DNA of 12,683 nucleotides from Temnopleurus reevesii (Eukaryota; Echinodermata; Echinoidea; Temnopleuroida; Temnopleuridae), in the NCBI GenBank assembly GCA_036244855.1, contig BQKZ01012962.1:1-12683 (forward strand), read 5' to 3'. Positions within the stretch are counted from its first letter, which is position 1. Each line of letters starts with the position of its first letter. Positions 1 through 12,683 of this stretch are shown here, in pieces. The translations under genes and the position numbers were made by a program. The notes under the pieces were generated by a model that saw only the letters and a program-made list of their open reading frames with translations, did not search any database and was not told where the DNA came from.

Positions 1-12683
<12,683 letters not shown>

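Overview
This window is a stretch of animal nuclear DNA carrying the middle of one large gene on the minus strand. The gene enters at the right edge (12683) and leaves at the left edge (1), so neither end is present. I reconstructed 13 constitutive exons by eye from GT-AG junctions. At all 12 junctions the reading phase on both sides agrees and an EGF or laminin-G motif continues across the join. The spliced product would be about 1,542 codons in this window. The organism is an animal with AT-rich introns of roughly 400 to 1,000 nt. A marine invertebrate, perhaps an echinoderm, is my best guess from the EGF-rich architecture and repeat style, but the sequence does not prove it.

Layout in transcription order (right to left): two small exons encode one EGF module (12621-12683, 12079-12152). 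A single 2,884-nt exon (8633-11516) encodes 24 complete EGF modules and the first half of a 25th. Nine smaller exons follow. The first seven (7881-7999, 7183-7304, 6378-6625, 5607-5703, 4947-5215, 4355-4515, 3377-3539) carry about ten more EGF modules. The last two (1536-1769, 912-1020), plus an exon cut by the window edge (1-87), encode one laminin-G domain. The product is a secreted or cell-surface protein of about 35 EGF modules followed by laminin G. This is the general layout of Crumbs and Eyes shut (EYS), but I cannot assign orthology.

The interest lies in how the locus is built and decaying. (1) One otherwise intact EGF exon carries an in-frame TAG (7914-7916). (2) The last EGF exon before laminin G occurs as three tandem exon-plus-intron copies: intact, plausibly usable, and dead. 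(3) A 363-bp foldback element sits between copies one and two with a 13-bp target duplication, and the copy two/three boundary serves as an internal empty site. (4) Degenerate copies of two other EGF exons lie in the intron between them. (5) Two introns carry short tandem arrays derived from their own 5' splice sites. (6) The big exon falls into blocks of 40- and 38-residue repeats, nearly all with the O-glucose consensus. No RNA genes, CRISPR, promoter or plus-strand gene could be supported. I found no new multi-gene system.
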